DNA of 64,000 nt, from contig CM034391.1 of the NCBI GenBank assembly GCA_019925095.2, forward strand, positions 4,739,051 through 4,803,050, written 5' to 3'. The position numbers were made by a program, and so were the translations under genes. The notes under the pieces were generated by a model. That model was not told the origin of the DNA and did no database searches. It saw only the letters and a list, made by a program, of their open reading frames with translations. Positions 52,805 through 63,754 of the stretch are shown in pieces (position 1 is the stretch's first letter; each line of letters starts with the position of its first letter). This stretch comes from Dendrolimus kikuchii. Its lineage: Eukaryota > Arthropoda > Insecta > Lepidoptera > Lasiocampidae.

Positions 52805-53378
52805 TAGCCATCCAGAAGGGCAAATTTCCTTCACGTCTCAAAAGGAGGTCGCGGAACGAGAAAGGGAGAGAGGTGCGCATGCGTCTCGCGGGTACCGACG
52901 TCAGTCCGGGTCCCGGAGGCGCAGATATGCGCAAGATCTTCTCCCATAATACCGCTGCAGGGGCCCTCTAACCTCTAGGGAGCAGAGGAGTCTTCACCTC
53001 TGTTGAAAAAGTGAGTTTGCCTTTCCCGGGGTATTCTCAAGCACTGATGCGCTAGGATCAGCGTGGGCGTAACTACGTTCTAAGTCTCACGCTCTTCCTG
53101 CCATAAACACGGGGCACATGGGAGGAGGGTGGTTTTAGTGGAGTATTGAGTCTTCAAATCTCCACACAAGCCGGAGATTTGACTCTGGTGCCCATTCGTG
53201 GTGTCACCTCTCGTCGCTTTGGTCTAATCCCTAGTAAAGGAACCGGTAGTGTGCGAAATGCATTTCCCCCGCCTCAAAAAAAAAGGGCAAATTTCCTACC
53301 GCCTGACTGTGGGTTGTTCTGACGTCTTCTACGATAAGCCGTCCGGCCGCAGGAATTAGAATTTTTTCGCGGGTAAAT
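52805..53378 (-). mobile_element. SINE-A remnant split by retroposon E3
   Basis: TAGCCATCCAGAAGGGCAAAT (52805-52830) continues after the E3 insertion at 53285 (GGGCAAATTTCCTACCGCC, GTGGGTTGTTCTGACG) to GGCCGCAGGAATTAGAATT. Confidence 0.65.
52818..53297 (+). mobile_element. Retroposon E, copy 3, with 13-bp TSD
   Basis: GGGCAAATTTCCT at 52818-52830 and 53285-53297 bounds a 454-bp insert. It starts TCACGTCTCAAAAGGAGG and ends TTTCCCCCGCCTC with an 8-A tail. This is one of the two long copies and defines the family's 5' region. Confidence 0.8.
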
Positions 53379-53764
53379 ATCAACCAATGAAAACGAACCT
53401 TTAAATCAAAGGTCTAAAGATATGCACAGGCTATATAAAGGCGTGGCATTCGACTATGTAGTAGGCGTTTATTTATAACTTGTCCGTTTGCAAATTCGCC
53501 GGATTGCTATGCTTGTCTCGTTCGGTCTATTACACAACCGGTCGGACCGGTCGCAGCGATGTTTGAACTTAAAGTCATTTCCTAATAGTTTCGATGACTA
53601 TATTATATGTGGAAAATATTCAACATAACCCGTGCCAGTATGTGTTAGTTGGCAACAGGTGGTTATGCAACAAACACCTACCTGAGATACCGTAGCCATT
53701 CTTGTCAAACCAGAATCAATCAGTCCTTTCAAAATCTGTTAGTTCTTTATAGATCAAATTTGGC
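53379..53764. promoter_or_regulatory. Possible core promoter (TATA plus CCAAT), otherwise nothing seen
   Basis: CAACCAATGAAAACG (53383) lies about 45 bp before CTATATAAAGGCG (53431), a good TATA box. No exon with a convincing frame follows within 300 bp, so this could be chance or an old promoter. Confidence 0.2.
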
Positions 53765-53990
53765 AAGAATTATATTCTAATAATATAAGAGTGAAAGTAA
53801 CTTTGTCTGTTACTCGACATGACGACAGTACTGATTTTGATGAAATTTGTTACCTATGTATATTTTTAGTACTGAGAATGGAGATAGGATAATTATAATC
53901 TCGGAAAATAGGATAGTTTTTGGACTAAAATCAAATAAAATTGCCAAGGGCGAATAACACCTAAATAAAAGTTTATTGCAATGTATCCTG
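53765..53990 (+). repeat. Interspersed repeat M
   Basis: TTCTAATAATATAAGAGTGA, AACTTTGTCTGTTACTCG and ACTGATTTTGATGAAATTTG are the usual head of this lepidopteran repeat. Confidence 0.5.
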
Positions 53991-54600
53991 GAGATGAATA
54001 CGTGACGAGCCTAAAGCCGGGACACGGCTAGGGATTTAATGGGTATCTCGTACCTGAGTGCCTATAGCATTCCTGCGAGGATGCTAGTGTCAGCCCAACG
54101 TGGCGAACCTCACACGACCTGCCGCTTTTCCCCTATGTTGGTTTGTCCTCAAGCGGATTTCCCATGGATAAAAAAAGCATAGAACCCTTCACTGTGTGTT
54201 TATCGACATATGTACGTTTAGCAGATTTCTAAGGTCCACCACCTAATTTTATTTTAAAGCAAACAGCTCAACTAAGTTTTGCCATGTAAGCCAAGTCACA
54301 CTTATTATATCATGCTGCAAAAAGTATATGACAACTTAAATAAACTCTAAATAAAGTCATTTCTAAACACGTAAATTTCTTACATAAATTACTTTTGAGC
54401 TAAATATGTAGCATTCATGAACCGGTTCATTTTCTCTAGTTGGCTATAAAATAACTAGTTACGCCTGAAGTACCAGCAAGTTACACTATAAATAGAAACA
54501 ATTTGCAATTCTGCCTCAATATATTAATTGAGCTTTGATATGTTATGATATTATTTAAACGGTGCCCAATTACATATATATTTATATAATACGTACAATA
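53991..54600. other. No feature seen
   Basis: A GC-richer stretch at 54000-54170 has no frame or match within the window; the rest is AT-rich. Confidence 0.3.
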
Positions 54601-54735
54601 ACAGCCCATAATGTTCCTATGCTGGACTTGAGCCCCACACATTGGTAGGGAGAACAGACAATATATCTACCACACTTGTCCAAGGCATTGCAGGTTTCAT
54701 CACGATGTTTTTCTACACTTGTTGATTGTAACAAT
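54601..54735 (-). mobile_element. SINE-B 3' part
   Basis: Complement of the SINE-B tail and body (ACAGCCCATAATGTTCC, TTGTCCAAGG, TTTCATCACGATG), head missing. Confidence 0.6.
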
Positions 54736-54837
54736 AGGTCGAAATACTACCTAAATGGTAGATGCTTCTCGGATAAGATTGGAAACCAAGTCTTATTATT
54801 TAAATGCTAATTTGAGGCTTGACCATAATTTACATTT

Positions 54838-54975
54838 TCTCCGTACAGGAACGGAAAAAAATACAATTTCCTGCAGTCGGATGGCCTATCGTAAGAGGCG
54901 ACAAAACTGGATGGCTTCTACCCCTGGTTTAGAGTATGTTGTCAGCAACCTTGAATTGTGTTCCCGCATTAGTGG
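54838..54975 (+). mobile_element. SINE-A 5' part
   Basis: From CCGTACAGGAACGG to TGTGTTCCCGCATTAGTG, where LINE sequence on the other strand begins. Confidence 0.6.
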
Positions 54976-55190
54976 GCTTGTAGTGCGGTCAGGTCAGCTT
55001 CCACTCTATCCTTCCAGCGATACTTGGGACGACCAACCGGTCGCCCCAAGTATGCTTTCTTCACTCCCCGATCCTCCTCCATCCGCTCTACATGACCGAA
55101 CCAAAGGAGACGGTGAGATTTTATCTCCCCAATTATGTTGGGCTCCATTAGGTCTTCGACGCGTAAAGAAGTTTCACTTATTACGTGTTT
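54975..55190 (-). pseudogene. LINE reverse transcriptase C-terminal fragment
   Basis: The minus strand reads TSLRVEDLMEPNIIGEI, RLLWFGHVERMEEDRGVKKA, then GRPKYRWKDRVEADL. LWFGHVERM followed by GRPKxRWxDxVxxDL is the typical end of RTE/BovB-like and related LINE proteins. It is a different family from RTE-C. Both ends are truncated. Confidence 0.65.
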
Positions 55191-55544
55191 ACACAAATAC
55201 GCACATACTGATTTTTTAAATTGAATACACTTTATCACCGATAATTCGTGTATCAATAATTGATATTGAAATCAGCAAAAAAAAATGACAAACATGTTAT
55301 CTTAAATTATTTTCCTTAAGTCGATGAAATCTTTTAACGGTAATCTCAACGAAAACATGATTCATAGCTTTTTCTTAGCAAATCGCAGCCTCCGTTGCGT
55401 CAGTCACGTACGCTTCTACAAATAAGGGTAATTTGCTAGCCCTTTGTGCTTTTCATGGTTATTTGGATTTGATCAAATCATAGAAACTTTTTATAATAAC
55501 TATACAAGATTAACTGTTTCATTGTCACCAAGTTATTCACGAAA
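55191..55544. other. No feature seen
   Basis: No content recognised. Confidence 0.3.
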
Positions 55545-56160
55545 TATCTTTTTAACCGACTTCCAAAAGGAGGAGGTTCTCAATTTAACTGGATTTTTGT
55601 TGTGTTTGTTACGCGATTTGTCATTCAATTGTGTAGCTATTTTCATTTTTATTCCTCATTCGAAATAGTATACACTTGAGGTGGTCCCATTATCACCAGG
55701 TCAGGATCTAATGAATGTATCCCAGACACCTTGGACCTTATTGAAGAGCGCCAAGCACATATACTCTTCGAAAGACAAAAGTTGCATACGCGTGCCAGTA
55801 GTACAATTTCTACAGGCGCTTAAAATATTATTTCTAAAACTATTCAAACAAGTAAAATGTAGAAAGTATTGTTTTAACAAAAAGGAAACCGTCTTGAAAC
55901 TAAAATCATAAAATAAATACATTCTACAACATCTTTAAGTCGATGCCAAGTAAAACAGAAAAAAACAAAAGTGAAATTGCAAAATGCACCGACTTTAAGA
56001 TATTGTAGAAAATATTTATATTTCGTAATGATAATATTCTGGTATAATGTACTAGTAGAAGATATAACTCAATGATTCTTTGCTATTTTTTGGTTGAAGT
56101 CTATTTTGTTTTTGTTAAAAAAAAAAAAACCTCGTATGATTTTTTTTCTCGGACCTTATG
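55545..56160. repeat. Interspersed repeat I (copy 2), diverged
   Basis: TTTTTAACCGACTTCCAAAAGG and GGAGGTTCTCAATT start it. Later TAAGTCGATGCCAAGTAAAAC and GCACCGACTTTAAGATATTG match the inverted pair seen at 35790-35850. The middle (55600-55900) has no counterpart. Confidence 0.45.
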
Positions 56161-56394
56161 CATAATATTTGACATTCAAATGTACTGAGTTACTTTTTAT
56201 CATCACAATACGAAAGGTCACAACCCACCTTGATTTTGTACGGGTGTACTGCGTTATGACTTCATAGTGCTAACGAGTCAAATGCGGTTTATGGTCGAAC
56301 GTCTTAAAAAAAAGTTATGTAAAAAATGTTTGAGTTTATAATGACAAACTTATTTTATCATCTAATTGCACAAACATTCAATATATATAAACTT
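56161..56394. other. No feature seen
   Basis: No content recognised. Confidence 0.3.
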
Positions 56395-56712
56395 TTTTTT
56401 ATTTTTTATTGCAAGAGTTCAGCAGACAGGCCAACGGCTCACTTGATGGAAAGCGGTTACCATTGCCTATAGACATTTGCAATACCAACGGTGCTACAAA
56501 TGCGCTGCTGCTCTCTTAAGGGAGACTGGAACCTGGTCACTAATGCCGGAACACAACTCAAGGTTGTTCTGACGGCATACTCTAAACCAGGGGTGGTAGC
56601 CATCCAGTCGGTCAAATGCCCTACCACCTGCCTGTGGGTTGTTTTGTCGCCTCTTACGAGAGGCCCCCCGGCCGCAGGAAATTGTATTCTTTCTCCGTTC
56701 CTGCACGGATAA
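56395..56712 (-). mobile_element. SINE-A copy, full length
   Basis: From TTTTTTATTTTTTATTGC to TTCCTGCACGGATAATAAG. Confidence 0.8.
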
Positions 56713-56802
56713 TAAGACTTAAGATATAAGACTCGTAAAGTCATACATTATTAACAGATCGCTTATATATAGTGTATCATCTATGAACTGATCACTGCTA
56801 GA

Positions 56803-56876
56803 ATGAAGCGTGTTCAGAAGGCTGGCTGCATTGCGACGCTGTATGGCAATGCTGAAATACGAACCAGCCTTCTAAT
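56803..56876 (-). pseudogene. REL-H end, copy 5 (hairpin only)
   Basis: In sense this 74-bp piece starts exactly at AGAAGGCTGG, the 5' base of the second inverted repeat, and runs past CCAGCCTTCTGAACACGC. It encodes KAG-x and IQRRNAASLLNT-like residues only. Confidence 0.55.
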
Positions 56877-57214
56877 ATATATTACAATTAATAACTTATA
56901 TTACATATGACATAATTATAACATGTAGGTATCATTTTTTATGTGCTCATTCAGATTTTATGATACTTCTCAATAGGCAGAACGTATGAGGAAAATTGCA
57001 CATTATTAGCCCGTAACGGTGTATTGTAATAAAAATAAATTTGTTAGTTGTTTGACGAAACATAAAAGTTATGTTTCATCAAACCATGTACCTGACCTAT
57101 GATATAGTACACTATGGGATCCCGGATTTTTTTATCAATTTCCAAAACATCAAATATTAGCTTAAGATAGCCGTTGACCAGTTGTTATGCAAACAAGTTT
57201 ATTGAACTCAAAAC
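56877..57214. other. No feature seen
   Basis: No content recognised. Confidence 0.3.
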
Positions 57215-57505
57215 CATTTTTAGCCGACTTTAAAAAAGGAGGAAGTTCTTAACTTGATTGGTAATTTTTTTATGTATATACTTGTACACCGATTACGCTG
57301 AGATTTATGATCCGATTTACGTGATTCTTCTTTAGTTTAATGCGGAATAGTTGCCATTTGGTCCCCTAAAAATGTCATTTTTTTATGAAAATTTTTTAAG
57401 GCGCGCGGCATCTTTCGTAGGCGAACCCATAACTAGACACTAAAAAGTAACAAATAAAAAAAAACTGCGTTTAAAAAAAACCGACTTCAAAAATTAAAAA
57501 AGTAT
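57215..57505. repeat. Interspersed repeat I (copy 3, inverted relative to copy 1)
   Basis: TAGCCGACTTTAAAAAAGGAGG to AAAAACCGACTTCAAAAATT, containing ATGATCCGATTTACGTGATT and TTTGGTCCCCTAAAAATG, the complement of the core of copy 1. Confidence 0.55.
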
Positions 57506-57925
57506 AAAATAACTTAATAAAGTTTTTTGACTAAGAATTTATTTAGATTATTAAAAGACAAAGTAATATAAAAATTTTGTAACTATTAAAGTAGTACTTA
57601 AGTATAGTAGTATTCCTGGTACACCACGTATATTATATGAAAATGAAAATATGATATTAAATTTTGACCTGTACGTACCCACGTCAAATCAGCTGAGAAA
57701 AATGAAAACTTAGCAAGGAATCCTTAATCCTTAATAAATGTTAAGTACAGCAAAAAGTCTGTCACGATCTTTAACGACATACGTTTTCAAGTCTATTTAT
57801 TTTCCCTTACTGTAAGTGATAAAATGTTTTTAACGCAATTTTTCAGTATTTTAACAAGAACAGTGCATCGGCAAAGGCCTAGAAGATAATGAATGCACAA
57901 ACATCCATATAAAATCATTATTAAT
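57506..57925. other. No feature seen
   Basis: No content recognised. Confidence 0.3.
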
Positions 57926-58208
57926 AATATAATAACAGCCCATAAATGTCCCACTGCTGGGCTCGGACCTCCCACTATAGGAGAACGGACAGTATACCCT
58001 GCAAAGCCTTTGCAGGTTGTTCACATTGGTTATCTCGATGTGCAAGTTTCATCACGACGTTTTCCTTCATTGTTGTTAGCAGGTGGTAATTGTAATAAAA
58101 CGCACTTAGGTCAGAAAACTTTTTCAGTGGTGCATGCCTTTCGACCAGGATTCGAACTCGCACCCTTTTGAGCTAAGGACGTGTGCGCTAGCCATTACGC
58201 TACCATAC
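57926..58208 (-). mobile_element. SINE-B copy
   Basis: From the tail AATAACAGCCCATAAATGTC to the head GCGCTAGCCATTACGCTACC. The B box complement GGATTCGAACTC is nearly intact, the A box intact. Confidence 0.8.
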
Positions 58209-58311
58209 GAGAATAAAATGTGAAATGTTGGTATTAATCGACTGAAACATAGATATGTGCTTTCCTAAAGTTCTGCCGCATTGATTCCGTAATAAAAGCA
58301 TCCTACTAGTC

Positions 58312-58800
58312 CTACTAATATTATAAACACGAGTTGGTAAGAATGTATGGATGTATGTTTGTTACTCTTTCACGCAAAAACTACTGAATGGATTTTGATG
58401 AAACTTTACAATTATATAGCTTACAGACCAGAATAACACATAGGCTATAATTTATAAAGATATAGTGTAAATTATCCAAAATATAACGATTCTCCATTAC
58501 CACTATCCACCATTTCCATTTGCCAGGTGGTAGGGCATTTGCCCGACTGGATGGCTACCACCCTGGTCTAAAGTATGTCGCCATAACAACCTTGAGTTGT
58601 GTTCCGGCATTAGTGACCAGGTTCCAGTCTCCCTTAAGAAAGCAGTAGCGCATATGTAGCACCTTTGGTGTTGCAAATGTCCATAGGCGATAGTAACCGC
58701 TTTCCATCAAGTGGGTCGTCTACCTGTGTGCTGAACTCCTGCAATAAAAATAAAAAAAAACCACACGGGTGAAACCGCGGAGCGCAGCTAATATTATATA
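58312..58800 (+). repeat. Interspersed repeat M with nested SINE-A
   Basis: CCTACTAATATTATAAACACG, GTTTGTTACTCTTTCACGC and CTGAATGGATTTTGATGAAA open it. CACACGGGTGAAACCGCGG, AGCGCAGCTAATATTATA closes it after the SINE-A. Both ends carry TAATATTATA, so this is the best view of the limits of M. Confidence 0.6.
58520..58765 (+). mobile_element. SINE-A, 5'-truncated, nested in repeat M
   Basis: Starts at GCCAGGTGGTAGGGCATTTG and ends with ACTCCTGCAATAAAAATAAAA. Confidence 0.75.
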
Positions 58801-59046
58801 AAAGACATCCAATACGTTTTAAGGATTTATCGTATAGATAAACATCAACCTCGATATAATAACACGTAAGTTTTTCCTACACCTAACTGGACTGAGGTTA
58901 ACTTGATTATTGGCTATTTGAGTGAACGGAGACTAACCATTACCGACAGTGCAGTTAAGTTTAATTAATCTTAGTAAATGCAGTGTACGATAAGTTGAAG
59001 GACCTTCAGTTTTCTACAAGAATATTCTAGGCTACAGAAACTTAAA
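58801..59046. other. No feature seen
   Basis: Upstream flank of FB2 and of the possible promoter at 59362. No recognised content. Confidence 0.3.
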
Positions 59047-59361
59047 TAAAACGGACAATAAAACTACGTTTTAACAGTTTTAAGCGCGGTAATTTTATTT
59101 GATTTTGGTTTTTCCGACGTTTCGGCCACTTTTCAGTGGCCGTGATCATGGAAGACAAAGATGTCAAGTGTCAACGATAAAACTTTAACAATACTCGTTG
59201 ACACTTGACGTCTTTGTCTTCCGTGATCACGGCCACTGAAAAGTGGCCGAAACGTCGGAAAACCAAAATCAAATAAAATTACCGCGCTTAAAACCGTTAA
59301 AACGTAGTTTTATTATGTATACAAGTCGCGAAAACTTAAGAAAATATTATAAAACGGACAA
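59047..59361. mobile_element. Foldback element FB2 with 120-bp arms and 12-bp TSD
   Basis: TAAAACGGACAA at 59047-59058 and 59350-59361 flanks the element. Arms 59057-59177 and 59195-59314 are nearly perfect inverted copies around a 17-nt loop and contain GACGTTTCGGCCACTTTTC. The right-hand tail (CAAGTCGCGAAAACTTAAG, AAAATATTA) is the same as in FB1 and is unpaired. Confidence 0.75.
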
Positions 59362-59433
59362 GTTATATATTTATTATTAATTTGTAAAGTTAAGTGTGTG
59401 GCAGTCCACGAATTTATGAAGGGCTCCGTGGAG
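59362..59433 (+). CDS. Possible promoter and first coding exon, MKGSVE (paralogue of 5273-5327)
   Basis: AAGTGTGTGGCAGTCCACGAA leads to ATG at 59416, encoding MKGSVE and then GTGACAAAT. Compared with 5290-5333 the initiator region (CAGTCCAC), the distance to ATG, four of six codons and the following GTGA agree; the differences are mostly synonymous or conservative. Here the donor is weaker (GTGACA against GTGAGT). FB2 ends right at the TATA-like GTTATATATTTATT, so the upstream region has been pushed away. It may be a dead duplicate of the gene start at 5.3 kb. The gene is unknown. Confidence 0.25.
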
Positions 59434-59560
59434 GTGACAAATATCCACAGTAGGGACTACCCTAATGTAGATATCTATCAACTACCCCAATGATATGACC
59501 CTCAACTATGAGAGTCATGTCATTGGGGTAGTTGACAGTCGTAGCAATAGAGTAGTTGAC

Positions 59561-59986
59561 GGGTGAATCTCCCATATCCATTTGCGCGCATTATTGCCAT
59601 TGGCCGCAACCAGTTTTAAATCTTATATCATTGTTAACAATGTGATATATTTTTTTTTGTTTTAATCGGCAGACAAACACACACGTTGTATATCCCCAAA
59701 TTAAGCAAGTTATGCTTGTGTTATGGGTAATATACAACGGACTATCTCTGGGGCCGATCCCAGACACCCAGACCATAGTAAATGACGGAGAAAATACGTT
59801 CCCGAAATTTACTATACCAGGAATCGAACCCGGAGCCTCTGCGTTGCAGTGAGGTAGGCCGGCAAAGGCTTAGCCCGCTCAACCACAGAGGCCGTCAATA
59901 TATATATTATAACCAAAGTTGAATGTTTTAGCCCAAGTTTTAAGAAAACGTGGTGCGGACAATGGTGCTCCTTAGGAAATTAACCC
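59561..59986. mobile_element. MITE S2 inserted in the minisatellite, with SINE-L inside
   Basis: GGGTGAATCTCCCATATCC at the left and the complement of GCTCCTTAGGAAATTAACCC at the right are the S ends, and GTGCGGACAATGGTGC matches the subterminal block of S1. TGAC on both sides may be a short target duplication. Confidence 0.55.
59650..59895 (-). mobile_element. SINE-L, full length, tRNA-derived
   Basis: On the minus strand the head has a canonical A box TGGTTGAGCGG (complement at 59875-59885) and B box GGTTCGATTCC (complement at 59820-59830), 44 bp apart. The body carries GATCGGCCCCAGAGA-like and ACCCATAACACAAGC blocks and ends GTGTTTGTCTGCCGATT with a poly(A) seen as a T-run at 59650. Promoter boxes are intact. 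Confidence 0.8.
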
Positions 59987-60167
59987 TGACAGTCATATCA
60001 ATAAGGTAGTTGACAGTCATATCAATAGAGTAGTTGTCAGTCATATCAATAGGGTAGTTGACAATGAAATCAATTGAGATTCGTTTTATTATCATACAAA
60101 ACATCGCTTATTCATGGTTATACAAAATGATGACGTCATTATTTTTATGCAAAATTTTGATTGAGAA

Positions 60168-60305
60168 TTTTTAGCTGAACGTGTTCCTGGGGAGAATTTC
60201 TTTCCGCTTCTAGTTAAACAGCTATAACACTGAAGCGGTGTACATACAACAGGAAGTAAAGTTAATTTTTACCTTACATGTATGTATGAACATCAAAAAT
60301 TTTTG
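60168..60305 (+). mobile_element. LINE 3' UTR, family Y (copy 2)
   Basis: TTTCTTTCCGCTTCTAGTT, GAAGCGGTGTACATACAAC and AGGAAGTAAAG match copies at 28110 and 60352. Confidence 0.45.
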
Positions 60306-60351
60306 TACTTACTTTGAACATTGAAAAAAAGAGCCTTGATGTGAAGAAAAA

Positions 60352-60545
60352 GAATTTTTAGCTAGACATGTTGTTGATTTTCTTACCGCTTCTTCTTCCT
60401 AAACAGCGATAACATGTTGCGAAGCGGTGTACATAGAATAGGAAGTATACATAATTTTTAACTTATATAATTATATGACCTACAAAAATGTTCCTTAGTG
60501 GAAATTAGTTTGAATAAAAGCTTTTTAAATTTAAATATCTTTTGG
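60352..60545 (+). mobile_element. LINE 3' UTR, family Y (copy 3)
   Basis: TTTCTTACCGCTTCTTCTTCC, GCGAAGCGGTGTACATAGAA and the end GGAAATTAGTTTGAATAAAAG with AATAAA as poly(A) signal. Confidence 0.5.
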
Positions 60546-61394
60546 TCGCTACTGCTAATTCCAGACATGAGACAGGTCAACTGATCTAATCTGGGTAAAA
60601 CCAGCCAACAAAGTACGAAGGTCTATAGCGAGGACAAGGTCCGACATAATCTATACGTGCAAAAGGGGACCTTGTGCCTTATATTCACATAAAAACAGCA
60701 ATTTTCACATAAAAGCATTCATGTTTTATGTTATCTGTAATGTACTGTAATGTTGGACGCAGAATAGATTTATGTGTAGGTACTTATTTATAATTTGTTA
60801 CCTTGTACTTACATACATTACGTACTTTGTAAGTTTACTGTTGGTAATTGTCGTAATAAAACCTTAAAGTGGATGAAAAATGTGAAACGTGTAAATAAGT
60901 GTAATGACAGTGTTCACTGTCATGTTTGAATTTGGTGATGGTTCACTATAGTTTTGCTTTGAAAAAATTGTATACTTAATGTTGATTAAAAAATAATAAC
61001 CTTTATGGGATAATAATTGTTTTTAAGCATGAATTATGTATTTGTGTTCAAAATTTCAACTGCTTAATGAAATGTGTTATTTTCGAGCGTTCCTAAGTTT
61101 CTCTCGTTTGGCATCAGTCCAAGGCCTTTCATATAATTAATTACAACTCACAATGATGGCTGTATGCATTTAGTACCTTTGCCTACCACTATAGTAAACA
61201 TGACAAAAAAAATCTGTGGTATGATTTTATTTCGAGATTAAATGTTTTATGACTCAGATAATGAACCAATTTTATGCTCAAGTCTCTGCCCAAAGAGAAA
61301 TAATGCTAGTGGTCTACAACGACTGGAACTTAGAGGGAACAGTGTTAAAGTATTTTAGTATTTAAAAAAAACAAACTACGGTAGATACGTACAG
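60546..61394. other. No feature seen
   Basis: About 850 bp with no supported gene or repeat. Confidence 0.3.
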
Positions 61395-61600
61395 TGGGTC
61401 ACACGAAAAAGTCCTGCCGCAATAATTGGAACTATTTATTATAACTATCAGCCCAGTCACGTTGTTTTTATTAATTGTTTTAATCTAAAATAGTATTAAT
61501 ACTATTCAATCGAAATTCTAAAATAATTATGTATTTTTAACATCCCGTTGCACGACCTTAGCGAATTCTTTCGTAAAACGGAGTATATACAGTCTGTGGT
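61395..61600. mobile_element. MITE U relative, decayed
   Basis: GTCACACGAAAAAGTCCTGCC, ATCAGCCCAGTCACGTTG and TAGTATTAATACTATTCAATC parallel MITE U (13531) in order. The right end is not preserved. Confidence 0.45.
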
Positions 61601-61905
61601 GCAAACGTGATATGTAACCTGTCTACATTAAAAAGTGTCCTCGAATACACGTGTCGTAATAGCCCCTCTTGATATTACAATTTTTCAGTCTCTATACATA
61701 GTACTGTAACAGCCAGCGGTTTCTGAGCTGACCGGGATCTTCAATAAGAGACTGGTTCAAGATATGAGCTTATATTAGCAGTGAATGAAGAGACACTTTT
61801 ACATAGAGATGTGTTCTGCTTGCGGGCCGATACAATTCTGTCTTCTCTAGTTTTGGGAGGTATTCTACGATTAAATTTAAATAAATTATTTTTCTTAATA
61901 TACAT
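61601..61905. other. No feature seen
   Basis: No content recognised. Confidence 0.3.
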
Positions 61906-62145
61906 GACGCCAGGTGGTAGGGCATTTGCCCGACTGGATGGCTACCACCCCTGGTCTAAAGTATGTCGCCATAACAACCTTCGAGTTGTGTTCCGGCATT
62001 AGTGACCAGGTTCCAGTTTCCCTTAAGAGAGTAGCAGCGCATTTGTCGCACCTTTGGTGTTGCAAATGTCCATAGGCGATGATAACCGCTTTCCATCAAG
62101 TGGGCCATTTGCCTGTCTGCTGATCTCCTGCAATAAAAAAAAAAT
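61906..62145 (+). mobile_element. SINE-A, 5'-truncated
   Basis: Starts at CGCCAGGTGGTAGGGCATTT and ends ATCTCCTGCAATAAAAAAAAA. Confidence 0.75.
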
Positions 62146-62631
62146 GACGACTAAGGAGGTTAGTCGTTACAGTACCAATGCGCGTATTATTTTACAATAC
62201 GGGCGTAGGAAGGATTTTATGTATATGCATTATGCATCTATTATTTTTACTGCAAGATAAGTAGGAAGGAGCGAGCATTGTGAGTGGTGAATGTTTAACA
62301 CGTTATTTATAACATACGACACTAATTGGATCATAATTTATTAGGAAGTTAACTAAATGCGTGACCGGATATATCTGTGGTCATTAGTCATTATTTTATA
62401 CAGTTTTAGTTGAGATATCACACGTAATCATAAGTATAATTTACATCCTAGTTACTTGCTGGCCGTTTTATGGATTTAATTGATCTAATGGGTGTACAAT
62501 TTAGCTGTTTTTATATTTCGTATCGCAATACTAACGTCACGTAGGGTTTAAGATATTATAGAGTTACTTTTTTTCTGATAATAGGAATACAGACATATGC
62601 TACGATAAATTCTAATATTTTTATACATAAC
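62146..62631. other. No feature seen
   Basis: No content recognised. Confidence 0.3.
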
Positions 62632-62947
62632 TAGTGATCGCCCGTGGTCGAAATTCGACCATAATAATTTGTTGTCAAAGACTATAACTTCTATAATCAC
62701 AGATTTCGCCAAGGCTACCCAGTTAATTTGACTTTAACAATAAACAAAAGAGTATATATGCGTGTGTGTCAAATACATGGTAGTGTGTGTAATGTTTCTT
62801 TTTAATAATTTAATGTATTTATTACGCATAATTAAAAAAAAAAATAGCATTCGTCGTTTCTTCTCTATATATATGTGCGTAATTTCATACTCCTCCGTCC
62901 GCGCAATTTTCGTAAAAATAGATACAAAGTTTTTGCTTCACATATTA

Positions 62948-62948
<1 letters not shown>
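62632..62948 (+). repeat. Interspersed repeat O (copy 2)
   Basis: ACTAGTGATCGCCCGTGGTCG and following blocks match the complement of 51910-52250. The GATCGCCCGTGGTCG head is reminiscent of repeat N heads. Confidence 0.6.
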
Positions 62949-63202
<254 letters not shown>

Positions 63203-63245
63203 AACAGGCGTAGAAATAACAATAAATATACTTAATAAATAAAAT

Positions 63246-63470
63246 TTTAGGGGGAACAGACAGTATACCCGCCACGCTTGTCCAAGGTGGCTTGACGGTT
63301 TGACACATCGGTTATCTCGATGTGCAGGTTTCATCACGTTGTTTTCCTTCGCCGTTGTTAGCACGTGATAATTGTGACAATATGCACATTAGGTCAAAAA
63401 ACTGCCTAGTATGCATCCATTCTGGGCAAGATGCGAACCCGCGCCCTTTGAGTTTGACCACGACTTAATT
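63246..63470 (-). mobile_element. SINE-B copy
   Basis: From GGGGGAACAGACAGTATACC to the head at GTTTGACCACGACTTA. The B-box region is GGTTCGCATC. The last 60 bp of the tail are missing, and the A box is deleted. Confidence 0.7.
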
Positions 63471-63499
63471 TTTTTTTAAATAACATGATAAACATATTT

Positions 63500-63700
63500 T
63501 TAATTACTTTTAAATAATAATAGCGAATGTGCGATTTGACTCCTTTTACTTGACGCTCGTAGAAAATGTGCATGTCTGCGACGTTCTCTACGTTTATAAA
63601 AAGTATGTCAATTGATTTACCTGTCCGCTCCCCTATTGTCATTCCAAGCATTATTTTCTATGGTGTTGGTGGCCACTTTCCATCAGGTAGTCCATCAGCC
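63500..63700. repeat. Repeat Q piece and SINE-A/LINE-T tail remnant
   Basis: TATAAAAAGTATGTCAATTG (63596) matches the end of Q at 40378. GGCCACTTTCCATCAGGTAG (63670) is a tail remnant. Confidence 0.35.
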
Positions 63701-63754
63701 TGTATTCCTGTTATGTACCTACTACACCGGGAATAATGTTAGTGTTAGTAATTG

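Larger units (their letters stand above)
59471..60076. repeat. 24-bp minisatellite, split by MITE S2
   Basis: Units like GACAGTCATATCAATA plus an R-rich GGTAGTT end run in tandem at 59988-60011, 60012-60035, 60036-60059 and partly to 60075. Two more units are at 59509-59560, and one unit is inverted at 59478-59500, making a hairpin with its neighbour. MITE S2 separates the two blocks. Confidence 0.75.

Noticed and set aside
53428..53560. TATA-driven gene starting near 53509
   Set aside because: The TATA and CCAAT boxes are well placed, but the following frame closes quickly and no donor site is convincing, so only a low-confidence promoter is listed.
59815..59890. tRNA gene on the minus strand
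   Set aside because: It is the tRNA-like head of SINE-L, followed by a SINE body and poly(A). There are also decayed copies elsewhere in the window.
59988..60075. CRISPR-like array
   Set aside because: Units are contiguous 24-bp repeats without spacers, in an insect genome: a minisatellite.
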